Source: an uncultured Clostridia bacterium (GTDB lineage: Bacteria > Bacillota > Clostridia > Lachnospirales > Lachnospiraceae). Taken from it: a stretch of 5,941 nucleotides of DNA. Below the pieces are notes generated by a model that was not told the origin of the DNA, made no database searches, and worked only from the letters and a program-made list of their open reading frames with translations. The stretch spans positions 1 through 5,941 of the forward strand of contig CAMOHF010000080.1 of the NCBI GenBank assembly GCA_946614685.1. The letters are read 5' to 3'. This document shows, piece by piece, positions 1 through 5,941 of the stretch. The position numbers and the translations under genes are program-made. Each line of letters begins with the position of its first letter. The stretch's first letter is position 1.

Positions 1-1104
1 CATACCGATGATCGCATTCATCGGGGTGCGGATCTCGTGCGACATATTGGCGAGGAAATCACTTTTCGCACGGTTGGAATTCTCTGCAGCCTCCTTCTCG
101 ATGCGAAGAAGCGTACGCTCGTAGGAACGCGTCTGTTCCTCGAGTTTCATCTGATCCACGCGATCCGAGTAAGCGCGCATATTGCGGTAAAACAGATAAT
201 AGAAAACGCAGATCAGCACGTAGATAAATGCACAGGTAAATACCGTGACCAGTACCTGGCGCACCACATCCGAATAGAGAACCTTATCCGCGACCACGAT
301 CACGGAATACCAGTGATCGTTCATTCTGCGGACAAAAACCGTGCTGCGCTCTCCGTCAAGCGCATAACGAAAATAGCTGTCCTCGGTTGATTTGATTTTC
401 GAGAGAAACTCCGGATCTTCGGTAATCACGCTCAGGTTCTCGCCCTTTAACGCCTCGTTCGTGTGTGCGATCAGAAGTCCCGAATCATCCACGATAAAAC
501 CGTAGCCCTTGCCGGCAATCCGAAGCTCATCCGTGAAGCCCTGTACGCGGTCCAATGCGATATCCATGGACACCACGCTCTCATTGTCGGAGAGCATACG
601 GCTGACGGATATGATAATGTCACCCGTCTGCGCATCTACGTAGGGCGGAATGACAGCAACCTCTCCCCTGGCTCTTTGCGCCATCTTATACCAGTCACGC
701 TCCGTCGGGACATATCCCTCCGGTGGTTCCCATCGAAGGCCGTCCACATAGTCGCCGCGGACATAGCCGTAAAACGCCATGTAAGTCTCGCCGAAACGCA
801 CAGGAAGATTATCCGTCTCATCAGCCAGATAATCCTCGATCTTTTCGGTCGACTCGCCTCTGTCGAGCATAAATGTCACAGTATCAGCAGCGATCCAGAG
901 CACGCTCTTGGAGGATTCCATGTATCCCTCCAGTTCCTCCGTTACACCCTTGATCTTATCCGATCCGAGTTCCAGGACATTCAAAACCGATGCCTCATAG
1001 ATCATGTGTGCCGTGTAAGCGATCAGCACAACCAAAAGCGCAAAGATGACCAGCAGCGGCGTTGCGATTTTTAGTTTTGTGTTTTTCTTCGAACTCCGGC
1101 TCAT
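1..1104 (-). CDS. dCache-domain sensor histidine kinase, N-terminal part (cut by left window edge)
   Basis: A membrane sensor kinase; 368 residues lie in the window and the frame is still open at base 1. A short basic N-terminus is followed by a first membrane span (about residues 12-30), a large extracytoplasmic region of about 250 residues, a second span (about 284-306), a charged linker likely to be a signalling helix (about 307-345), and the start of HisKA with the H-box [14 protein letters not shown], in which H356 is the expected autophosphorylation site. The extracytoplasmic region looks like a double Cache domain (dCache_1): ERDWYKMA at about 135-142, [10 protein letters not shown] at 153-162, and a second lobe with [20 protein letters not shown]131, R136, W138, Y139, Y155 and D181 fit the amino-acid-binding dCache signature, so an amino acid or related amine is the inferred ligand. 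The ATG at 1104 has GGAGG eight bases upstream and lies one base after the stop of the preceding kinase gene. Missing beyond the edge: the rest of HisKA, the ATPase domain and possibly receiver domains. Kinase identity is secure; the ligand is inference. Confidence 0.93.
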   Translation of the reverse strand, partial: MSRSSKKNTKLKIATPLLVIFALLVVLIAYTAHMIYEASVLNVLELGSDKIKGVTEELEGYMESSKSVLWIAADTVTFMLDRGESTEKIEDYLADETDNLPVRFGETYMAFYGYVRGDYVDGLRWEPPEGYVPTERDWYKMAQRARGEVAVIPPYVDAQTGDIIISVSRMLSDNESVVSMDIALDRVQGFTDELRIAGKGYGFIVDDSGLLIAHTNEALKGENLSVITEDPEFLSKIKSTEDSYFRYALDGERSTVFVRRMNDHWYSVIVVADKVLYSDVVRQVLVTVFTCAFIYVLICVFYYLFYRNMRAYSDRVDQMKLEEQTRSYERTLLRIEKEAAENSNRAKSDFLANMSHEIRTPMNAIIGM

Positions 1105-1105
1105 A

Positions 1106-3616
1106 TCACACACCTCCGTTCTGTCCGCGGACTTCCATCACGCGGCTGGGTGTCTGCTTTTCCAGATACTTGTCTCTTGCCTTCTCCCCGATCACGCAGA
1201 CACACTTGTATACGTCGCCAAGCCGTTCTTTCTCTGTCCGTAGTGCATCCGCATCCGTTCCCCAGATCAAAACAACAGGGAGTTCCTGTTCTGCCGGCGG
1301 TTCCATCTGTTTTTCGGAGGGAATGTATTTGCGAAGCAGTTTCTCAAGCGCATCATACTTGACGGGTTTCGACAAGTAATCATCAAATCCCATCGCCAGA
1401 TAGTTTTCTTTTGCGCCGTTGATCGCATCTGCGGTAAGCGCGACCACCGGCGTTCCGCGAAGGATTCCTTCCTCTTTCAGCGCATGCAGTGTCATCTCAC
1501 CGTTCATCTCCGGCATCATCTGATCGAGCAGAATGCAGTCGTAGCGTGTCTCACGCACTTTTTCCACGCAGGCCTTGCCCGAATCCACAAGATCCAGATG
1601 GATCTTTGTCTCGCGTAGCAGTCCCTGCAACACATCCAGATTCATATCGTTGTCATCAACGCCCAAAACCCTTGCCGTCGGCGCATAGAGTCCCACCTTG
1701 TCGATCTCCATATTGCGAAGGAATCTTCTGACCGACTTATCAAAATCTCCGATCGGTTCGATGTCCTCCACCTTCTGAGGAATGGTGAGCATAAAAGTCG
1801 TGCCCTTGCCGTACTCACTGGTAAACTCAATGCTTCCGTTCATCAGTTCCAGCAAGCGATGGGTGATATGCAGTCCGAGCCCCGTACCCTCGATGCTTCG
1901 ATTCTTCTGCTGATCGAGTCTCTGAAAGCTGCGGAACAATTTTTCTTTGTCTTCTTCCTTGATACCGATGCCGGTATCCTCCACCTTGATGATGAGATTG
2001 ATACTGTCGATATCGGACGCCTCCGTACAATAGACATCTACATCGATGTGACCCTTTTGCGTATACTTGATCGCATTGTTGATGATGTTGAGCATCACCT
2101 GTCTGATGCGGATCTCATCGCCGAACATCCGGCACGGAAGACTTTTTGCAACAGAGAAATTGAATGCAAGATTCTTCTTCTCCGCTCTGACCTTTGTCAG
2201 ATTCCGAACATCATTCAGCACGGACGCCACATCATACTTCACCGGCACGATCTCAAACTGTCCCGACTCAATCTTGCTCATATCGAGGATATCATTGATG
2301 ATGGATAAAAGCGTGTTACCGGCGCTCTTGATCTCAATCGCGTAATTCTTCGTATCCGCCTCTTTGGTCTCCCTGATGATCATCTCATCCATACCGAGAA
2401 TTCCGTTTAAGGGCGTACGAATCTCATGCGACATATTCGCAAGGAATTCGTCCTTGGCTTTGCTGATATGCTGAAGTTCGTTGGAGGACACGCGGATACG
2501 TACAATCTGCTTGATGGTGTGGATCACGGAACAGATCATGAACCCGAACAGTCCGAGTGCCATCAGCAAGCCGGAGAACACACCGTTGTGCATGAATTTG
2601 AACATAAACATCTGCACGATCGCCGCAACCGCAAGGACCACAAACCCGATGGCGACAAAAAAGTAGGAACCGAGCAGTTTCTTCCTGAAGTCCATGAAAA
2701 TGGTATAGAGAATCATGCCTATGGAAAACAGGGCACAAAGCGCCGCAAGCGGAAATGTATGCTCAAGCGGCTTGATGCCAGTGACAAACAGAACCGTCGC
2801 CAGAATAAAGTCGATGATTTCCACCGTACCTGCCATATTCAGCAGTTTTGAATAACGGTTTTTTTGAAGGGAATTGACCAAAACCAGAAACGGCATCGGC
2901 ATAATCATCACCATCAGATACGGGATGTCTGCGATCACCGCGAGATTACGCGTATAAAGCTGTCTGAATACGGAATTGGACAAAACCCAAAAAGCACCCA
3001 TGATAATGCCCAATGAAAGATCTTCCATCTCCAGATAGCGTTTTCGAATGATTCGATAAACAACAGATGAAACCAGACAGATGGATCCGATCAAAAGAAT
3101 CGACAGGCCCACAAAAAGCTCAAGCCCGAAATGATGAAACAGATGCGTCAGAATACCGAGTCTGGATCCAATCATGACATCGTAGATCTGGCCGCCGTTG
3201 TATTCATACTTGACGCGAAGCTCCTTGCCCGCATCCTCCTCATAGACGGAGGCATATACATAACACTCTGCGGAACGATTACCGAACCATCCCTCGTTGG
3301 GTGTTACCACCTCTTCCCGAAGTTCTCCGTCCACAAAGATCTGCATATCCGTACCACGAAAGCACAACACGCTCGCTTCCTTGTCAATCTCTGCCGGGAG
3401 TGTGGTCACAAGAACAATATCCCGATCCGTCCTGCCCGGTACTTTAAACGGTACTTTTGTTCCGTCTTTTTTCAGTTCATACCATCCGTTGTTCGGAAGC
3501 GTTTCGCACACATTGCCGTTCATCGGCGTGTTGTGCGGAAATGCGAACTGACCGATAATGATATATCCAAATACGATGACGATCACGATCGTCATGACGA
3601 TTCTGAGCCTTCTCAA
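1106..3616 (-). CDS. Hybrid histidine kinase with extracytoplasmic beta-rich sensor, 7TM region, HisKA, HATPase and receiver
   Basis: An 836-residue membrane kinase. Visible parts in order: N-terminal membrane anchor (about 5-25); extracytoplasmic, probably beta-sandwich domain (about 26-160, with C37, C85 and C118); seven further hydrophobic spans (about 163-188, 198-217, 226-249, 262-280, 286-308, 315-338, 345-368); HisKA with [19 protein letters not shown] and phospho-acceptor H397; HATPase with N-box around N510-N514, G1 motif DTGIGI (547-552), F-box FRSFQR and G2 motif GTGLGL (577-582); a linker; and a receiver with D654/D655, phospho-acceptor D698, T728 and K750. The layout matches 7TM-DISM-type sensor kinases. 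The outer domain, with [16 protein letters not shown] (86-101), recalls jelly-roll carbohydrate-binding folds, but the ligand is unknown. A tail of about 65 residues (770-836) follows the receiver. All catalytic residues are present, so the protein should autophosphorylate and pass phosphate to its own receiver and then to an Hpt protein, supplied by the gene just upstream. The start is TTG, chosen because of the strong ribosome site before it; the next ATG, at codon 8, has none. Confidence 0.95.
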   Translation of the reverse strand: MRRLRIVMTIVIVIVFGYIIIGQFAFPHNTPMNGNVCETLPNNGWYELKKDGTKVPFKVPGRTDRDIVLVTTLPAEIDKEASVLCFRGTDMQIFVDGELREEVVTPNEGWFGNRSAECYVYASVYEEDAGKELRVKYEYNGGQIYDVMIGSRLGILTHLFHHFGLELFVGLSILLIGSICLVSSVVYRIIRKRYLEMEDLSLGIIMGAFWVLSNSVFRQLYTRNLAVIADIPYLMVMIMPMPFLVLVNSLQKNRYSKLLNMAGTVEIIDFILATVLFVTGIKPLEHTFPLAALCALFSIGMILYTIFMDFRKKLLGSYFFVAIGFVVLAVAAIVQMFMFKFMHNGVFSGLLMALGLFGFMICSVIHTIKQIVRIRVSSNELQHISKAKDEFLANMSHEIRTPLNGILGMDEMIIRETKEADTKNYAIEIKSAGNTLLSIINDILDMSKIESGQFEIVPVKYDVASVLNDVRNLTKVRAEKKNLAFNFSVAKSLPCRMFGDEIRIRQVMLNIINNAIKYTQKGHIDVDVYCTEASDIDSINLIIKVEDTGIGIKEEDKEKLFRSFQRLDQQKNRSIEGTGLGLHITHRLLELMNGSIEFTSEYGKGTTFMLTIPQKVEDIEPIGDFDKSVRRFLRNMEIDKVGLYAPTARVLGVDDNDMNLDVLQGLLRETKIHLDLVDSGKACVEKVRETRYDCILLDQMMPEMNGEMTLHALKEEGILRGTPVVALTADAINGAKENYLAMGFDDYLSKPVKYDALEKLLRKYIPSEKQMEPPAEQELPVVLIWGTDADALRTEKERLGDVYKCVCVIGEKARDKYLEKQTPSRVMEVRGQNGGV
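1113..1117 (-). promoter_or_regulatory. Ribosome binding site of the dCache kinase, inside the preceding gene
   Basis: A perfect GGAGG lies eight bases before the ATG at 1104. It sits within the last codons of the upstream kinase gene, where it encodes part of the terminal Gly-Gly. The junction reads TGA-T-ATG, so a ribosome finishing the first kinase ends almost on the next start. This favours translational coupling of the two kinases. Confidence 0.75.
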
Positions 3617-3624
3617 TTTGAAAT

Positions 3625-3632
3625 CCTCCCCC
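3625..3632 (-). promoter_or_regulatory. Strong ribosome binding site that sets a TTG start
   Basis: GGGGGAGG ends eight bases before the TTG at 3616, an ideal Shine-Dalgarno spacing, and its first G is the last base of the Hpt gene's TAG stop. The nearest in-frame ATG (3595) has no such site before it. This decides the start of the hybrid kinase as TTG and suggests termination-reinitiation coupling with the Hpt gene. A weak start codon behind a strong site may hold kinase output below that of the Hpt and regulator; that last point is inference. Confidence 0.75.
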
Positions 3633-4234
3633 TACTCGATTGCAGGTACAACCTCCCTTACAAGGTCCGCCGCCTCATCATACATAAAGTCCGCGATCTG
3701 ATCGATCACCTGTTTCATGAGCTCCTTCTGCGTCGGACGGAAGGGATACCCCGTCAGTTTTTTGGCGAGTTCTGTGGCAAGTTCATCATCAAAATCATCC
3801 AAGGCGGTGAGGAGTTCATCCGCAACCTTCCTTGCTTCCTCTCCTGAGATTTCATCCGCTGCCACAACCGCATCAGCCTCTCCCACCGGCCGGATCCTCT
3901 CGATCAGTGCTGTGTATGCGTCGACGATTTCGGCATGATGCGCCCTTATAAAGTCCGTATCACCGTTTCTCGACGCCATCTCAAGATCCTCGAAGCACTT
4001 CCCCATATCCATGGCCCCGATCATCCTGGAGTTGCTCTTTAACGCATGCACCGTGATCATGTAGTTTTCGTAATCACCGGCGGAAAAGAATTCTTCCACC
4101 TTGGATCTGTTCTTCTCATAATTGTTATAATAGCGCTGAATGGCCGATATATATCGTTCAAGACCTCCGGTATACCCAAGCGCCGTGTCCGTGTCGAGTC
4201 CCAACTCCGCCAGTGTGTTGATACTGATTGCCAT
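3632..4234 (-). CDS. Histidine phosphotransfer (Hpt) domain protein with acidic helical C-terminal region
   Basis: A 200-residue soluble protein with no signal peptide or membrane span. Residues about 15-115 form an Hpt four-helix domain: the motif HALKSNSRMIGA (63-74) carries H63, the expected phosphate carrier, with the Lys two positions before a small residue and the Gly typical of the family. The domain opens with LDTDTALGYTGGLERY, a pattern common in stand-alone Hpt proteins of this group. An Ala-rich linker (about 117-128) leads to a second, strongly acidic, predicted all-helical segment (129-200) that I cannot assign to a family; plain Hpt proteins are usually about 100-130 residues. 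Its role would be to shuttle phosphate from the receiver of the hybrid kinase (15 bases downstream) to the stand-alone receiver encoded 5 bases upstream. The ATG at 4234 is preferred because GGTGA lies at the right distance; an in-frame GTG at 4243, giving 203 residues and a GTGA overlap with the previous stop, is the alternative. Confidence 0.93.
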   Translation of the reverse strand: MAISINTLAELGLDTDTALGYTGGLERYISAIQRYYNNYEKNRSKVEEFFSAGDYENYMITVHALKSNSRMIGAMDMGKCFEDLEMASRNGDTDFIRAHHAEIVDAYTALIERIRPVGEADAVVAADEISGEEARKVADELLTALDDFDDELATELAKKLTGYPFRPTQKELMKQVIDQIADFMYDEAADLVREVVPAIE

Positions 4235-4238
4235 CTTT

Positions 4239-4246
4239 CTCACCCC
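4239..4246 (-). promoter_or_regulatory. Ribosome binding site of the Hpt gene
   Basis: The stretch GGGGTGAG precedes the ATG at 4234. Its GGTGA matches the 3' part of the consensus AGGAGGTGA in a register equivalent to the eight-base spacing seen at the neighbouring genes. It overlaps the TGA stop of the regulator gene (4240-4242), so the site, the stop and the new start lie within 15 bases. The same bases contain the competing GTG start at 4243. Confidence 0.55.
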
Positions 4247-5049
4247 AATACGTCTATGATCTTTGCTACAATCTCCGATTTCTTAGAGGGCTTGATGATG
4301 TAGCCCTTCGGTTTCAGTTCGGCGATCGTCTGCATAACTACCTGTTTCTCCTTCATACCCGTGAGGAATACCACCGGAATATCGGCAAATGTCCCAAGTG
4401 TCCTCATACGCCTTAAGAAGCTCGGTCCGTCCTCTCCGGGCATCAGATAGTCAAGCAGCACAAGATCCGGAATCTCCCGTGCCATGGCCTTGATGGCCGC
4501 CTGACCGGATTTCACAAGTGTCACCTCATAAAACTCCCGCAACTGGTCTCTGATCATCATCAGCTGTTCGGGATCATCGTCCACCACCAGGATGTGCTTT
4601 CGCCTGAAGCCTAAAACCGATCCCTCTTTCTTATGCTCGCGAAATGCGCCGAGATTCTCCTCGGTCTCCTTCTTCTGCAGTTCCTCGATCTCCGCAAGTT
4701 TTTCATAAAGTGCAAACAGGGAAACAGGTCTCGAAAGAAACAGAACGTGTTCGAGTTCGGAGTGTTTCATAAATAGTTTCTCGTCTTCCTCGCCGGCGAT
4801 CACGATGATCGTGCAATTTCCTTGGCGAAACGCCATATTTAATACATCGTAGGTTCCGATTCCGTCTTCCGTTTCGTCACCCATACAGATGATGATCACC
4901 CTCGGGCGCTGTTCCATCACCATGTCGAACAGTGCATCCTTGCGCGGCGGGATCTTCGCCGGGTAGTATCCCCGATCTTCCTTCAGATGTTCCGCGACAT
5001 CATCGATGATATTCGGATTACGTCCCGTGATACAGATTTTGAGTTTCAT
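4240..5049 (-). CDS. Response regulator with a degenerate receiver-like domain followed by an intact receiver; no output domain
   Basis: A 269-residue soluble protein. The C-terminal domain (about 150-269) is a full receiver: ILVVDDD with D157/D158, phospho-acceptor D200 in LLDYLMPGEDG, T230 in VFLTG and K253 in IIKPSK. The N-terminal part (about 2-120) follows the same alternating strand-helix pattern but has lost the chemistry: the first strand ends ICITGRNP without the acidic pair, C55 replaces the acceptor Asp in VIIICMGDETEDG, A85 replaces Thr, and R107 in SRP replaces Lys. A charged linker (about 121-148) joins them. No DNA-binding, GGDEF, HD-GYP or other output module follows. It heads the operon and precedes the Hpt gene by five bases, so it is the likely terminal acceptor of the phosphorelay, acting by protein contact or as a phosphate sink (inference). 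The start at 5049 is chosen because GAGGT lies five bases before it and the receiver-like fold begins immediately; an upstream in-frame ATG at 5061 lacks a ribosome site, and one at 5133 lies upstream of the promoter candidate. Confidence 0.92.
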   Translation of the reverse strand: MKLKICITGRNPNIIDDVAEHLKEDRGYYPAKIPPRKDALFDMVMEQRPRVIIICMGDETEDGIGTYDVLNMAFRQGNCTIIVIAGEEDEKLFMKHSELEHVLFLSRPVSLFALYEKLAEIEELQKKETEENLGAFREHKKEGSVLGFRRKHILVVDDDPEQLMMIRDQLREFYEVTLVKSGQAAIKAMAREIPDLVLLDYLMPGEDGPSFLRRMRTLGTFADIPVVFLTGMKEKQVVMQTIAELKPKGYIIKPSKKSEIVAKIIDVLG

Positions 5050-5093
5050 ATGGTACCTCATGTCGGATATTCTATCACGCATGCTACAGGGAT

Positions 5094-5122
5094 ATTTTAC
5101 CATTTTCTTGACAATTCCGCAA
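5094..5122 (-). promoter_or_regulatory. Candidate sigma-A promoter of the signalling operon
   Basis: On the minus strand TTGCGG (5117-5122) and TAAAAT (5094-5099) are separated by exactly 17 bases, and TGG directly before the -10 box supplies an extended -10 TGn. Transcription would begin near 5087, giving a leader of about 38 bases before the ATG at 5049. It lies between the yajC terminator and the regulator gene, where a promoter is expected. The -35 box is weak, which would allow activation, but no clear operator is seen. Confidence 0.5.
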
Positions 5123-5133
5123 ATTTTTTGCAT

Positions 5134-5171
5134 AAGAAAAGACCCGCAAAACCTGTTCGGTTCACGGGTCT
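5134..5171 (-). terminator. Rho-independent terminator after yajC
   Basis: Reading the minus strand, AGACCCG (5171-5165) pairs perfectly with CGGGTCT (5146-5140). The stem can be extended inward by two G-T pairs, two A-T pairs, a one-base bulge and two C-G pairs, leaving a small GAACA loop. TTTTCTT follows directly. It starts 22 bases after the yajC stop. The plus-strand side has no T-rich tail, so it should work in the minus direction only. It separates the tgt-yajC unit from the signalling operon. Confidence 0.8.
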
Positions 5172-5193
5172 GTCGATTCGGTTCCTTGTGCGA

Positions 5194-5631
5194 TTATTTT
5201 TTCGCTTTTCCGAGTTTTTTCTCTTCTTTCTTGTCCTCGGTTGCCTCTTCCTTCTTGGACTCCTTCTTGTCGTCCTTCTTCTCTTCCTCGGTATCCTTCA
5301 CAACTGCGGATCCGGCCTTTTCTACCTCTGCGATTGCGTTCGGATGCATGGGGATACGGCAGTTCTTGTTATTACCGAACTCCACGATGACGGTTCCGTC
5401 CTCCATGATATCAAGCAGTGTTCCGTAGAAACCGCCTGTGGTCATGATGGTATCACCGGGCTCCATCGCATTGTGGAGATCCTCCTGTGCCTTTCTCTGC
5501 TTCTTGTTGGGACGGATGATCAAAAGATATACCATACCCAGCATCAGTACAATGTAAAAAATCCAAAACATACCGCTGTTCATCGTCGGTTTTGTTGTGT
5601 TGGACGCGCTTTCAAGCAATGTCATAAACAT
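5194..5631 (-). CDS. yajC: YajC, preprotein translocase accessory subunit
   Basis: A 145-residue single-span inner-membrane protein that associates with SecDF and the SecYEG translocon during protein export. One hydrophobic span (about 20-39, MFWIFYIVLMLGMVYLLIIR) is followed by the family signature RPNKKQRK (40-47), and then the small conserved cytoplasmic domain with GDTIMTTGGFYGTL (59-72) and a VIVEFGNN strand typical of YajC. The family is usually about 90-110 residues; the excess here is a low-complexity Lys/Glu/Asp tail (about 113-145). The ATG at 5631 has GGAGG eight bases upstream; a second ATG two codons later is less well spaced. tgt lies directly upstream, the usual neighbour of yajC in many bacteria. 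secD/secF do not follow: a terminator and an unrelated signalling operon do. Confidence 0.96.
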   Translation of the reverse strand: MFMTLLESASNTTKPTMNSGMFWIFYIVLMLGMVYLLIIRPNKKQRKAQEDLHNAMEPGDTIMTTGGFYGTLLDIMEDGTVIVEFGNNKNCRIPMHPNAIAEVEKAGSAVVKDTEEEKKDDKKESKKEEATEDKKEEKKLGKAKK

Positions 5632-5678
5632 GTCTTAGTCCTCCCGAAAAGATCTTCTTATGCTTTCGCAACAGTACC

Positions 5679-5707
5679 ATATTATCTTAAATGTTTCAAA
5701 AAAGCAA
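5679..5707 (-). promoter_or_regulatory. Candidate sigma-A promoter in the tgt-yajC gap
   Basis: On the minus strand TTGCTT (5702-5707) and TAATAT (5679-5684) are 17 bases apart, beginning just after the tgt stop. A start site near 5672 would leave a leader of about 40 bases containing the yajC ribosome site. It may give yajC expression in addition to read-through from tgt. The region is AT-rich, so chance matches are possible. Confidence 0.4.
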
Positions 5708-5710
5708 GAA

Positions 5711-5941
5711 TTAGTTCTCCCCTGCCGAAAAGTCGGCAAGTTTTTGTTTCTTGTACTCGATAAAACGGTGTTCCTCGATGGCTTCACGGATCTCCTTCAT
5801 CATCTTGTTGTAGAAGTAGAGGTTGTGCAGTACGCAGAAACGCATGCCGAGCATTTCCTTCGCCTTCAGAAGATGACGTACGTATGCTCTCGAATACGTG
5901 CGGCATACCGGGCACCAGCAATCGGTATCGATGGGCCGCAT
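5711..5941 (-). CDS. tgt: Queuine/preQ1 tRNA-guanine transglycosylase, C-terminal end (cut by right window edge)
   Basis: The last 76 residues of Tgt, the enzyme that swaps guanine-34 for the queuosine precursor preQ1 in tRNAs with GUN anticodons. The frame is open at the window edge; the Met codon exactly at the edge is an internal residue, since the family is about 370-380 residues long. The zinc site is complete: C8, C10, C13 and H39 (window numbering) in the pattern C-x-C-x2-C-x25-H, within DTDCWCPVCRTYSRAYVRHL and FCVLHNLYFY, both highly characteristic of Tgt. The catalytic aspartates are outside the window. The TAA stop at 5711 is 79 bases before the yajC start. Confidence 0.96.
   Translation of the reverse strand: MRPIDTDCWCPVCRTYSRAYVRHLLKAKEMLGMRFCVLHNLYFYNKMMKEIREAIEEHRFIEYKKQKLADFSAGEN

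Noticed and set aside
463..1074. Plus-strand open frame of 203 codons opposite the dCache kinase
   Set aside because: The minus strand encodes a clear Cache domain with conserved motifs throughout; the plus-strand translation is His/Arg-rich with no motif.
3131..3847. Plus-strand open frame of 238 codons opposite the kinase and Hpt genes
   Set aside because: It spans the junction of two well-supported minus-strand genes and has no recognisable domain; it is a shadow of their codon bias.
4235..4243. GTG start for the Hpt protein with a four-base GTGA overlap
   Set aside because: It is possible, but the ribosome site GGTGA is placed for the ATG at 4234 and would lie inside the coding sequence if GTG were used; kept only as an alternative.
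5055..5100. Repeated ATATCC hexamers downstream of the operon promoter -10 box as an operator
   Set aside because: Only two short, AT-rich copies occur, without symmetry; this is within chance for such sequence.
5050..5133. N-terminal extension of the regulator to an ATG at 5133
   Set aside because: The extra 28 residues would overlap the promoter candidate, have no ribosome site and do not resemble the receiver-like fold, which starts cleanly at 5049.
5140..5171. Bidirectional terminator
   Set aside because: The hairpin is symmetric, but the plus-strand side is followed by GTCGATTCGG with no T-run, and there is no plus-strand gene to terminate.
4987..5763. Long plus-strand open frame of 258 codons opposite yajC
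   Set aside because: It runs antisense across yajC, the terminator and two promoter candidates, has Phe/Leu/Ser-rich low-complexity sequence mirroring the Lys/Glu codons of YajC, and no ribosome site or family motif.
1..5941. CRISPR array, insertion sequence, tRNA or riboswitch
   Set aside because: No regularly spaced repeats, transposase motifs, terminal inverted repeats or tRNA-like cloverleaf were seen, and the gaps between genes are at most 144 bases, with their content explained by promoters and a terminator.

Overview
All six genes lie on the minus strand, so the window reads from its right edge to its left. The gene content points to a Gram-positive Clostridia-type bacterium, most likely of the Lachnospiraceae. 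The reasons are a tgt-yajC pair, strong GGAGG ribosome binding sites, one TTG start, moderate base composition, and hybrid histidine kinases of the 7TM-DISM and Cache kinds that are abundant in that family. The taxonomic call is an inference from style and gene order, not a database match.

Right part (about 5134-5941): the C-terminal end of tRNA-guanine transglycosylase (tgt, cut by the window edge), then yajC, the small SecDF-associated membrane protein, with a Lys/Glu-rich tail. A promoter candidate lies between them, and a good rho-independent terminator follows yajC. This is a housekeeping unit.

Left part (1-5133): a compact signalling operon that starts from its own promoter candidate just past the yajC terminator. 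Order of transcription: (1) a 269-residue protein with a degenerate receiver-like domain followed by an intact receiver and no output domain; (2) a 200-residue histidine phosphotransfer (Hpt) protein with an extra acidic helical C-terminal region; (3) an 836-residue hybrid histidine kinase with an N-terminal extracytoplasmic beta-rich domain, seven more membrane spans, HisKA, HATPase and a receiver, plus a short odd tail; (4) a second kinase with an extracytoplasmic double-Cache domain, cut by the left edge just after its phospho-accepting histidine. Spacers are 5, 15 and 1 bases, so the four genes are almost certainly co-transcribed and probably translationally coupled.

Together the operon holds the parts of a multistep phosphorelay: kinase His -> kinase receiver Asp -> Hpt His -> stand-alone receiver Asp, with two different sensors potentially feeding one Hpt protein. 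Two points deserve attention. The Cache sensor shows the spaced Tyr-x4-Arg-x-Trp-Tyr signature, with downstream Tyr and Asp, known from amino-acid-binding dCache domains. The terminal regulator has no DNA-binding or enzymatic output in this window, but carries a pseudo-receiver in its place. No mobile elements, CRISPR arrays, RNA genes or gene-free stretches over 300 bases were seen.
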